From contig JAFREQ010000014.1 in assembly GCA_025331565.1 (NCBI GenBank), positions 8,760,501 to 8,824,500 on the forward strand: DNA of 64,000 nt. The letters run 5' to 3'. Positions within the stretch are counted from its first letter, which is position 1. Each line of letters starts with the position of its first letter. The translations under genes and the position numbers were made by a program. Shown here piece by piece: positions 24,291-35,394 of this stretch. This DNA comes from Holacanthus passer (lineage: Eukaryota > Chordata > Actinopteri > Pomacanthidae). A model generated the notes under the pieces. That model was not told the DNA's origin. It saw only the letters and a list, made by a program, of their open reading frames with translations, and did not search any database.

Positions 24291-25289
24291 ATTATTAAAA
24301 AGTTAAGAAGCACAGAGGAAAGATCTGGAATCTCAAAATTCCCATCAGTGAAAATGTACACTTAAATTCCAATTTTTTTTGCATGTTTGTTGAACATCTT
24401 ACCCCTCACTCACTCCTGCTTCGTGTCAAACAAAGAGCTGGAAAAGAAAAAACTAAAAAAATTCTAAAAAGGCCAAAATGTATCTCCGTAACACAGCTGA
24501 AGAAAAACATTACAAACCCTCTTTTTAGAAGCGATGTGCATCTATTTTGTAGATATATTAATCCTTCCAGAACAGCTCATTACTTAAAAATTTATATGAG
24601 CAGAATAATCACTTAGTCTAATCTGGAAATAATTGTGTGGCTTGGACTCATAAATGAAAAATAAGAACATGGATCCACTCCCTTCTTACTTACATAATCT
24701 TTGAAAAAAAAAAACTCTCCATTACATTTCTCCATTACGCTTGGACATTTTAAGGAGCAGGAATAACTGTTTTGCACACAACGCCTTTGCCCTTGTGTTC
24801 TTGCTTTTGCCATTCAGACAACATCTTGCTTCTTTCTATTTTACCTGTTGAGGCAGGACATTAGGTGAGGACCCAGACAGGAACCATACAAAAGTGTCAA
24901 TCACATATACTTAAAGTACAAATGAAGGTATGAAAGGTCATTTCGATTTCTGGTGACAAAGCCTGATTGATTTATTGATTGTGGCTGAGCTTGGTTTAAT
25001 AAGCTACAGCCTTCAAATGTTTCCCCAGATATCATTTTCAGGAATGCATCAATGAAGAGCGCAAGCCAAATATAAATCCCCCACAACAATACTTTATACA
25101 TTTGTCCTGATTTCACTGGGAGTCTTGCTTTGTAGCAGATAACTTTAGAAAACCCTGTACAAGCAGAAACGAGTGTCCCATTGTTTTTGTGGTTGTTCAG
25201 TGCCCAGTGCTGGTGTTTCCTTGTGGTACATTTGGTGTTTTACATGAATGTTCACGGTGGGTTACATGGGCAAAAACAACTTCAACAAT

Positions 25290-25312
25290 ACACACACACA
25301 CACACACACACA
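25290..25312. repeat. (CA)n microsatellite
   Basis: About eleven CA units, followed by a short A run at 25331-25340. Confidence 0.9.
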
Positions 25313-25489
25313 GATAGAAAGATACTTGTGAAAAAAAAAAGAAAAATCAGAGACAGACAGTGAGGCAGAGATGAATCCTGTCTCTCAGTGGACTCTAATG
25401 GAAGAAAGATGTCGTGTTCAACAGAGATCATCTCCAGACTGTTAACTCATAACCGTGACTCTATCCAACTCTGTGTTTCTGTGTAATCT

Positions 25490-25565
25490 CTCCCAGTGGA
25501 TAACGATCAGTCTGGATTCATGAAAGATATCAATTATCCATTAACGATGGTTGACCAGAAAAAAG
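25490..25565. promoter_or_regulatory. Short candidate conserved block
   Basis: AGATATCAATTATCCATTAA and CGATGGTTGACC lie together in non-repetitive sequence after an ATTCATGAA word, in a region otherwise made of CA and GA runs. Confidence 0.22.
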
Positions 25566-28500
25566 AAAACTGAACTCATTTGTTAGTCAGCCTCTCGGTT
25601 TCTGCATCTTCTTGTCAAACATGTGCACTTCAACACTTGGCTCTGGGACAATCTGAGGAGGAAATTTGTCCCTTTCCACTTTCATATACATATTCCGCCC
25701 AGTCCTCCTGTCCCTCATGGCAAAGACACAAACATTCAGAAATGTGCCCCTCCTCTCGTCCCTGTGGTAGCCTCATATCTTCATCCTCTCCTCCCTTCTC
25801 TCCTCCCCTCCTTTGTCTCCCTCTCTCCCAGTGGAAGTGTAGTGCAGGGCCCAGGGCCCCTGCCTCTAATTGCTGGTGAATAGAGTGTTTTCATGGGGTG
25901 TTAGGCAGGGCCCTCCCCTGGATTAGCATGCTTACATACACACGCACACACACACACACACAACATGTACTCAGATACACAAATGGATTAGTGTGTTCAC
26001 TCATGGGGAGAGGAGGTTGATTTGAGCCGACAGCAGCAGCCCTTTGGAGAAAGCCCGGGCAAGCCTGGTGGATTTTCAAGCACACACACATGCACACACA
26101 CGTGTGCACACGCACAAAAATAAAGAGAGAGAGAATAAGAGAGAAGACACATCAAAGTTGCACTCACTCATGTGAACACACGCACATACGCACAATCTCA
26201 GCTCCCAAGTGGAGGCCTTGTGCTGTAGAAAACATATGGGGTGAATCATGTGTTAACAGGGAGTACTGATTAACACATCTGGAGGGAGCCGGTGGGGGGT
26301 GAGGGGCAAGGGAGGGTTGGAGGGTGAAATAGGGGGGAGGCAGATGAAATACGAAGAAGCAGGAGAGGCAGGATAGGACGGAAGTAGGAGTAGTCCTGAT
26401 TCATTTGGCCTGATCAACTCTAATAGGAAAAAAAGACCAAACAAGAAAAAAGAACAACAAACACGGAGGCTATAAACACACTGTGAGGAATGAGGGACTC
26501 TCCACTCATCTCCCCCAGGCCCCATCCTATGTGTCATGTCAGAGGCAGTCAGCTGTGCCTCAGTACCATGCTCGCCATATGCCAATCAGTCAGACTGTCT
26601 GCCCCAAAACACAAAGCACACATGAACAAAACACTTTAAGCACACAGTTATTTCCACGTAATGTGCAGCAATGAATTAACTGAGTTTGATGGATTTCATG
26701 GGCCTGAATCGACCCAAACTGAATAGTTAAATGACAAAAATTAATAACGCAAATTTACTATCTGCCATTTTTAATTGGTTTAGTTTTAAAATGAACTACT
26801 GACTATTGGACAGATACCTTGTTTGATTAATCACACATATTTAAAAACAGCAGTGTTTTATCAACTGTATATTTGAGAAATATGAACTGAATATTTTCCC
26901 CCAAAAGGTCATTTCTTTTTTAAGCGACATGTACAGCTAACAAAACGAAGTAAATTCGATTAGCTTTAACTCAATTCATTGGATCCTCTCAGGTTCTATT
27001 ATGCTTTGATAAAGGGAAGGTAAATTATTTCATTCTCGCCCTTGACCTCACTTTGTCTCTGCTCTGAGGCTGACTGAGTTGAGGGTGTTGTCATCCACTT
27101 CAGGCCAGGGTCAGACGGTTGTGTGCTGCTCCATGCTGATTCCTATCTACTCATTTTCCATAGCCAAAATTTTTGGAAAACACCGCGAAACCTCTATGAG
27201 CAAGGGACCCTCATGGAACTCTGCTGCTTTTCTGTATGACTACAAGAGGGCAATCGTCTTATACCATCTTTTATCTCAGCTTGTATCTGTATCCATATGT
27301 GGTTTCACTGCCATCAAAACAGCACAGTCGCGTTTAAACCACTGTGACGCAACATAAACAGAGACATATCTGCGGTCATGGTCACTTTAGAGCAGAATCA
27401 AGCAATCGTGCTGGCGCTAAGCCAAGCACCCACATACAAAATTAGCACGGCCAACTTACACAAAAAAAAACACATGCATGCTAGGTTTTACAGCACCTGT
27501 TCAGGGGAATATGTTTGCATTGTTGTGGCTGCTATAGTTGTTGTTTTACACTTAACTAATTGAAGTTACACAAGGCAGGGTTAGGTGAAAAGGTCTGCAG
27601 AAACAGCTGTCACTGTGTGAAGAAAAACACCAAGCTACAGACCATTTCTCCTTAACCAGGAGAGACAGAGAGAGGTAGAGCTGTTATGAGATATTGAGTA
27701 GATTTAATTACGACTCTTTAACAGCTGTAATCCACCTGTATTTGTACAGGTTTTGTGTAAATATTGTATGTGCGTGCAGGATTAGTCTGCCTGTAATTCT
27801 TTTACACGGGCAAACACACACAAATTCTCACACAGACAACCCAAGTGCGCATGAGAGAGAAAGATATTTCTGATCACGGTGAAATAAGGAAAGAGAAAAC
27901 AATGGGCTCCGACATAAACACTGAATTTTTCTGTTAAATCCATCAATGACATGACAATGACATTACTCAAAATGGAAGAAAACATTGTGTTAGCAGAGAA
28001 AAGGCAATCACAAAAAAAAGCAGTAGTATTCTAACCCACCATTGCTTGAGAGCAATGACGTGGCACAAATATTTTGTGGGTTGCACATAAGTATGCTTTC
28101 AATATACTGTGGTATTTGCTTACTGTTGTAGTTGTTGACAGGCTCGGAGGTTGAAAAGATTGTTGACATGTTAATTGATTGTTTGTAGATGCGAAACACC
28201 TACTTAACCCTGCGCAATTAAGTGCAGCAGCTTTCGCCTGCGTGTCTTTGCTGGGCAGTGCTGATGAAGCAGGTTGACAGGTCACCAAAACTGTCCAATT
28301 AATGAGTTAACTATTTGTCAGCAAGACTTCTCGTTTACAGCTCTTGTTTCTATTGTAATAAGTCAGCGTGAACATCAAAAAGATTTGACATAAAACTGAT
28401 ATAGAATCATTTTCTCTTGCGGTCTGGACCGAGGGAACCAAACTACTGCAGGCAGCTACTTCCAGTTTCTTCCTTGGCAGAGGTTCTGTGCGTCAAATCA

Positions 28501-28689
28501 TTTTCATGGTGGCCACTAACAAAAACAAATCTGAATTATCTTCAACTGTTTATGATCCAAGATCTTGGAGATACAGTATAATGTGAGTTTAATGTTACAG
28601 CACCCTGGTGTACTATGTGCTTCTAGAGTACAACAATATTCGCTGGTTAATATCTCCCATCTGCTGCAGCGCTGATTTAGACGCAGCCA
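25566..28689. other. Non-coding
   Basis: Pyrimidine-rich to 25835, CA-rich at 25935-26115, G-rich at 26280-26400, then AT-rich unique sequence. 26940-27060 includes ATTCGATTAGCTTTAACTC and may be a weak enhancer-like block. Confidence 0.5.
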
Positions 28690-28885
28690 TCATCCCTCCC
28701 TCCCACCCAACCAGGCCAGTCAATACCTCTACATTATTCAAACTCCTCCCCACTTAATTAGATATTTAATTGACTACCTGTGGACAGATGACTGACTCGC
28801 CTGCTGGCATAAATTCATGCAAATGACATCCCACATAACCTCCCCCCGAGGTAGATTTAATGGTACAGTCTGGCGAGGACAGAGT
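28690..28885. promoter_or_regulatory. Candidate enhancer with TAATTA, octamer and E-box/RUNX words
   Basis: TAATTA at 28755-28760 and TATTTAATTG follow a pyrimidine-rich lead. TACCTGTGGAC and a POU octamer ATGCAAAT (28817-28824) come next, then GGTAGATTTAATGGTACAG. Nearly 200 bases contain no simple repeats. This is one of the better enhancer-like blocks here. Confidence 0.38.
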
Positions 28886-28975
28886 TCAACAAGAGGCTGC
28901 GGAGGTCAAGCCTATTCACTGATCACTGGTCTGTGACCTGTCCACTGGATCAGCTCTGAATACTACAGATCTCTA

Positions 28976-29013
28976 CTTACCTTTTAATTAGATAAGTCTA
29001 ATAAAAAGGTAAG
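28976..29013. repeat. Near-perfect 15-base inverted repeat
   Basis: CTTACCTTTTAATTA (28976-28990) pairs with TAATAAAAAGGTAAG (28999-29013) with one mismatch and an 8-base loop. It immediately follows an enhancer-like block. Confidence 0.75.
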
Positions 29014-29189
29014 TCTAGTCTAACACTACAGTCCCGTAATAAATTCTCTCTTCATGAAGGTTATAATGTTCTGTTTTGGTTGAAACGGTTTTAGAGAGGT
29101 GTTGATTAATCTATAGTCACTATGGAGGCTACAGTTTGTGATGCTGTTAAATTGTATATATTAAATTGTATGTAATTGTCTATAATTTT

Positions 29190-29292
29190 GTCCACCCTAT
29201 TTACATGAGCGGAGTTAGGCTAAATAACAGAAACACCTCCGTGTATGATGCAATATGATTCAACAGTACCACAAACTACATCCTCCAAAATG
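29190..29292. mobile_element. Dispersed repeat, related to 16010-16088
   Basis: 'gttaggctaaataacagaaa', 'cacctccgtgtatgatgcaa', 'caacagtaccacaaactaca' and 'tcctccaaaatg' match the copy at 16010-16088. The flanks do not match, so this is an interspersed element and not a segmental duplication. Confidence 0.45.
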
Positions 29293-29919
29293 TTTCAAAA
29301 ACTGGTTGTAAGGAAGATGTGGCCCAAAACCTGGCTTCTCTTCACCTGAAGCCATAAAAAACAGAACATTTTGGAGGGCAGCGTTGTCATGGACAAACTG
29401 AAGCACCCACCTCAGGCAATGTGCCTCCTGTCCTCGGGCCCAGCGTCTGATCTGCAGCTGGAGTACCCAAAGTGCCATGGTGCTTCATTCAACAGAGGTG
29501 GGGGTGAGCTGACACCCAAAATACAAAATCTAAAATCAGCTTTTAATTGTCAGGCTGGCCTGCTCTGACAAAAATGAATACAAATATTTTTAAGGATGGA
29601 AATGGTACATTGAGTGTTTTGCATATGCTGTATAACAACGAGTTATTACGTGTTGTATTGCTGTATGTGAACAATATTATAATAAACATGCTGCATTGTG
29701 TGTTTTTTAGTGAACAAAGCAGATTGATTGAGTTTTGTGATTTGAAATATTTCACCTAAATGAATGATGATGAACTGGAGAATCTAGTCATTGTAACTGA
29801 GTTGTAACTAAATACTGAGTTCAGCAGTTGAGGGAAAAGTAGATTTTGCTTGGTTTTAATTTTAGTGTATTGAACTTAAACTGTTACTTCCAGTCTATTA
29901 TTATTAGCTTCTATTATTG

Positions 29920-30000
29920 ATTACTTGAATTTTTCAAGGCAATCGGTTATCTTACATTTTTTAAATAAAGTCAACTTGTCAGTAAGTTATTTTTTTATGA
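29920..30000 (+). repeat. Possible interspersed repeat fragment
   Basis: 'ttttcaaggcaatcggttat' then 'taaataaagtcaacttgtca' resembles a widespread teleost repeat with this word order. Only about 80 bases can be matched from memory. Confidence 0.3.
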
Positions 30001-30654
30001 GCTTGGTTTACTTTGTTATTACATTTTTAAACTCAAAATGAGCCTTTCTCTATGTGTATTAATCTACATTTTACAGAGTAGGAGCAGCAAGCGAGCAGGA
30101 AAAGGAAAGCCACTGGTTGATTCTGCGCCTCGAATCTCCTGACTCCCAGTTCTGCTCCCCGGGAAGAAAGCAATAAGGCACCAGAAATCCCATCGCAGGT
30201 GTCTGGGCCCACTGTATGCTAATGGGAAGGATCAGACGTTCTTCTCACATAATGGGGTTTGACAAAGTGAAAATTAACACAACCCCACTCCTGCTGTTAC
30301 TGTTAGAGGGGGTGGTTGATACGGCTTTGTCTCAGACTGCGCTACACACACACACAAGTACACAGATACACACACACACCTTCCGACAGATACCACGCCA
30401 GCCGTCATTCTCATTCTCACCCAGACATTTACGTTGTACGCCCCCCTCCTCATCCCTTCCTCTCACTCCCCCCTCCTCCTGCACCACTTCCCCTATCTAG
30501 GTGTTTGTGTCCTCGGCATAAACATCCCTCCATCCCTCCTCCTTCCCTCTTTTCTCTTCTTCTCCAGCGACTCTGTTTGCTTCAATGGACTTTCATGACA
30601 ACTCATTCCATAAGGGTCCTTTTTTCTCTCCCTCTCCCTCTCTTTCTCCTTCAC

Positions 30655-30960
30655 TCTCCCCAGGTGAAATATTGATGGATTTTTTATGAATAGCTATGAA
30701 AAATTCATTCAAATTCCAAAATGAAAAAGCGTAAACATTCTGCATCTGCCTATGCCTCCCGCATTCATTATCCTTCACAACATCCTCGCTCCCTCCCTCT
30801 CACTCTCCCTCTTTTTCCCCACTATAAACCCCCCTTCTCATCCCACCGCCCCCCTGTCTACCTGAAAAAGACATGCCGCTCTGTCTCTTTTTCCGCCACT
30901 TGGCCTAATTGCTTAATTTGACCTGCTCTCTCATCAATTAAAAGTCTGTCAGTGGTAGAC
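30655..30960. promoter_or_regulatory. Two adjacent candidate conserved blocks
   Basis: The first block (30655-30785) has GATGGATTTTTTATGAATAG and AAATTCATTCAAATTCC. The second (30895-30960) has CCTAATTGCTTAATTTGACC and ATCAATTAAAAG. A pyrimidine-rich 100-base tract lies between them. CDX/HOX-like TTTATGA and homeodomain words occur in both. Confidence 0.25.
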
Positions 30961-33660
30961 AGATGGAGGATGGATCAGAGGGCCAGTCGATGGACAGATC
31001 AATGACAGAACAGCTCAATAACTAAATGGAGATGGCCAGTGATGGAAAAAGGAAATGAGAGAAGGGAAGAAGTAGAAGAAGAAGAGAACAAATTGAACAG
31101 GCTGTCATGACAAAAAAAAAAAAAAAAAAAAAAAAAGGTGCAGCGCCAACGTGCCTCACTCGGATGCTCTGACTCTCTTCTCTCACCATCTCTCTCTGAT
31201 GCTCTGACTCTCCCTCGCCCCTTTTATCTCTTTGAATCTTTGACTCCCTCCAACAATCCCAACGTCCCAGACGGCCCTTGTTCTCTCTTTTTCTGTACGT
31301 TGAATGCAAAGGTGAATCAACAACACAGGGAATCTGCGCAAATCAAGTAACAAATATTAGAGAGAGCAAAAGAAAATAAAAATAAATGTGTTGCACAGAA
31401 ATCTGAAGCAGGACTAAAGCTATTGTAACTTTAAATAACAGCAACCGCTTCAAAGGAAATGAAAGTCATATGAGCAGGGAGGAAACTAAGAACAGACATA
31501 AATGAGGTGAGAAGGAGAAGGGAAGGGTCAAGAGCTAAAACACTGAAGATTTACCTCACGTTTGACTGGATACACTCTTATCTCGCGTGGAAAATGCAAC
31601 TCCATAAAAGGCAGATTTCAATCAATGTGTCATAGAGCTGCAGTAAATCTGCTTGTCTCCAACTCATTCACTCAGCCACACGCATGCATACATTCACATG
31701 CATGTATTACATACTACATGGAAATACATCACACACAAATACAGTATAAATGAATATTTCTCAACGTGCAGCTCTCAAAAAGACACAATCGCACTTTTGC
31801 ATATAAACACATGATGACTCACTTGCGAGCGAACCGCAAGTCATGTTTTTGTAAACAAACACGACTTCGCCGAAACCTGGTCTCATATGAATGTACACAG
31901 ATATTGGCATGAGCGCACACACAAACGCACACAACTATACACACACACGACCACAATTATTTTGTTATTTTCCCCTTCAACACCTTGTTTTAATTAGCTT
32001 TCTCATGAGACTGCGACTCAGACCAATTAGGGAAGATTATCAAAGAAGGTCTGGAGTAGGGTGCATGCCCACTATGACTCCTGTCCCCAGGGAGAGGCCA
32101 GGATGAAAGAGACCTCAGCAGTACACACACACATAGACATGCAGACCCACACACAAGCATGCAATACTCTCTGCAAAAATATGAATCCCGTGGAGGATCT
32201 TGCAAGTCTTATTGTGCCTTATAACACATAAAGAAGCAACCCAGCACAACACAGCAGCGTGTATATACAGCACGCACATGGTCAATCATTCTGTATTGAC
32301 CAGTCGCAGATGGATCACTGAGGAGATACAGAATGGGGTCTTTCCACTCTGTCCCTCAAGGGGAACTAAAACCACTCCATTGATGCAATCACTAATGGAG
32401 ACACTTCAGAACATTGAGAGAGATTACCGACTCAGAATTAGGCTATAAAAACACACATTATGTGTTTAGGATGAACACAAGAATGCAGGAAATTATATAG
32501 GCGATGCCAACACTTGCGTTCTCTTGCTCTTATCTTATGACAAATCAATGAAATCTCTTTTGGAGTTATGTTCTGCTGAGATATCCTGATGTATGATCAA
32601 GGAGGTTACCCCCGAGGAAAGTGTACCTGTATAATTACTAAGATGTCATCATTTATCTCTCTCACCCTCTGCCTTTGCGTCTCCTCTAAAACAGGACAAA
32701 TATCTATTTAACTGCAGCCTTAATAGCATGTTTGTATTTATCTCAGTGTGATATGTCAGTACAATGCAGTGTGTGTGTGTGTTGTCACAACCAAGTCCAT
32801 AACCTGATGGTAAGTTAATAGCACTCAGTGGTATTATGTGCAACAGTGATTAGATTGGGAGAGGCTGATGGCGCATATTGGTTTGGTCCCTGAGGGCCAG
32901 CTGGAAGAGTCAGAGATCAGAGGTCAATCACCATGGGATCAATGTCACTCAAAAGAGCAGTGTTACATTCAGAGACTCACTATATAGCTTAAATTGAGTT
33001 GATCCAATGTAAAGGAGAACTTGTATAGGTTAATGTTTTAAGAAGGCCAAAAAGAGAGTCTTTGCCTCCTTTCTGCCTCTCCCAGCTACAGGGCACCATC
33101 CTGGGATCAGGATGTAGCAGGCTGAGAGAGCGGAGGTGTGGAGTGGAGATACATCTAAAGGGAAAGTGACTTCCCCGGGACTTCATTAAGCTAATCTGGC
33201 CACCGATACTAACAGAGTTTAGAAGAGGAGGTGAGGAGAAGGCTCAGAAATGAGATGAACACTTATTAGATCAGACTGAGCAATTGTCTTTCGGCGCTCA
33301 TAGCAGAATTCACACTGAACACACACACAAACACACGCGGTTACAACAGGCTCAGACAAAGACAGACACGCAGCATGGGAATGACATAAAAGAATCATAT
33401 GCATAATATAGATAGAATGCATGAAAATGCAACAAAAATAAACATATTCAAGCAACGAATGATTAAATTTAAAAAAAAAAAGTAAAGCAAGACAAACTTA
33501 AAAAAGATAAATAAAAACTGTATGTGTAAAAGATAACAAGTGATTCGTCTTGAGAGGCCAAAAGTTAATTCACTCACATCACCAAATGGCAGCAGTGAAA
33601 CTGGAACATGCAAACCAGTCACAGATTGCCCTAAAACAAATCTGCCTGCCAAACAGGACT
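30961..33660. other. Non-coding
   Basis: Poly(A) tract, short CA-rich stretches (31915-31955, 32120-32160) and unique sequence. 31985-32060 carries TTTTAATTAGCTTTC and GACCAATTAGGGAAG, a small homeodomain-type cluster. Confidence 0.5.
31112..31136 (+). repeat. Poly(A) tract
   Basis: Twenty-five uninterrupted A residues after a GAAGAAG-rich purine stretch. No SINE body or retrocopy is visible upstream. Confidence 0.95.
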
Positions 33661-33824
33661 AGGGCTGAAACTAACAATTATTTTCATTAGCCCATTAATC
33701 TGCAAACATGGGGAAACTGGAACCAGTGATTTTTACATGGTTTGTTGATTGGCCAACAAATTGCCAATTCATTTTCTGTTGATTGACTTATCAATTAATT
33801 GCCTAATCGTTTCAGCTCTAAACA
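33661..33824 (+). mobile_element. Dispersed teleost repeat, copy 2 (internally deleted)
   Basis: It opens with 'agggctgaaactaacaatta' and 'ttttcattagcccattaatc' and closes with 'aattgcctaatcgtttcagc', which are the two ends of the family. The middle, including the 'aaagacattcag' block seen in copy 5, is missing, so only the two ends are joined. Confidence 0.6.
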
Positions 33825-35339
33825 AAACTGACATATGATGGGGAGAGCAACAATACAGCCCAAGGACTTACTTGGCTCAGCCCCATTATTTCTAAGAGAG
33901 ATGTCTGGGAACTAAAACCGGTTCTCTCCCACTAATCTGGGAGTCTGCTTCACAGAAAAGACAGCTAGCCAGGATATGATATCATCCACAATATATCCTA
34001 CACACCAGTAAGGTCAGTAGAGAGTGAAAGCATGACACAGCAATCATCTCACTTAGGACCTCAGCTACCAGTAAGGAAACAGAAGGTGGTAGTTCCACTC
34101 ATCCGCCATCTGACAATCAGGGCTGTGGACAAGGGGACAACAAGAGTGTGAGAGGTAAAAATGCTTGATTCTGAAATATTTTCACACTCATAACAGTTTT
34201 AGAGAGCGGATGTGAAGGAGAGGTGCCACTGCTGGTACGGCATAGCTTGGGCCGCTAATAGGTAGTCACATCCTGTGTCAGCCTTTCCCAGAAGGAGTCA
34301 GCCAGGCTGGGAGCCAGAGAAGAAGCAGGGGCTTTCTTCATGTTACTCTAACAGGTCGATGGCTACTGTGGTGTTCACGCTCCACCACTCGCACGTTGCT
34401 GCCATCAAACTGTCCGAGTGGTAGATTGAACAAGAATGATCGTACAGTTGACAATAAATGTTAATTAGCCATTGGAGTGATCACCTCCATTTCCAATTAA
34501 CTGCTCCCAGTCTACATCCCTTACTGGGATGAACAGAATATAGATACACCCACACCAGACAAAGCAGTATTCCTATTCTGGCCACAAGGGCAGACAGACT
34601 TGATTGACATTTGAGAAGATTGCTGGCCGATAAAAGGCCCACCGCTGCTTGCAAACACTCCCTGACTGGTCCTGGATTCTGGTAGTGGCGCAATACAAGT
34701 GTGAGTCAACTGTGACAACCAGGCCAGGTCAAGAAGAACAGAAACTTGTACCATCTTCTGACAGAGCAATCCGTGGCTGTTGTAGTGGTGGAATTGCTCT
34801 TTTATAGAAGCGGCCCACATAGAAGAAGCGGCCGGACGTATAAGTTTTTGTTTGGGAGACACATGAAAATGAGTAGAGCTGAATTGTCGAGCGCCCGTTA
34901 GAGGGCAAAGTCTGTGTGAAATACAAGAGTGTACTCAAAGACTACAAGAGCAAAGAGGAATGAAGGAGGGAGAATAGGGGAGACGGAGAGGAACAGAGGG
35001 TAGACGGAGAAAGGGAGGGAGTGCCACGTCGTTCTTAATCTAGTTTGTCTGTCGTAATCGTGTCAATGTCACTCTCAATCAGGCAGCCACAACTAGGGCT
35101 ATACAACTTCAGTTTGATTGGACCAAACCTTGTCTTTAAAATGACCTCTACAGGGAAGGTGTGTGAGTAGATAGAGAAAAAAAAATAGAAAGGGGGGTGG
35201 CGAGATGAAGGGGAGGAGAGTCTTCCAGAGACAATATGAGAAAGATGGAGAGAGGGAGCACAAATTAACTTTAAACCTGTTACTCCCCCACCTGTCTGTC
35301 AATTTCACTTTGGTCTCTTTCTTTGTTCTGATTTTTCAG
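33825..35339. other. Non-coding; unassigned moderately GC-rich stretch
   Basis: 34430-34515 has TGTTAATTAGCC and CCAATTAACTGC. 34500-34960 is unusually free of simple repeats and open on the minus strand for 113 codons (34521-34862). I cannot relate that frame to a known protein or transposon; an old transposon is possible. Confidence 0.4.
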
Positions 35340-35394
35340 TGTGACAGTATCGATTGCCCTCTCTTATTACACAAGAGGATACAGAGATGTCTGC
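35340..35394 (+). CDS. Exon-like 55-base segment
   Basis: A strong acceptor (tctttgttctgatttttCAG) precedes the segment and a consensus donor (CTGC|GTGAGT) follows it. The intervening frame is open and starts CDSIDCPLLLHKRI, with two cysteines. The length would shift phase from 0 to 1. No neighbouring exon was found and the peptide is not recognised. Splice-site pairs of this quality also arise by chance in 64 kb, so this is recorded only as a candidate. Confidence 0.1.
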
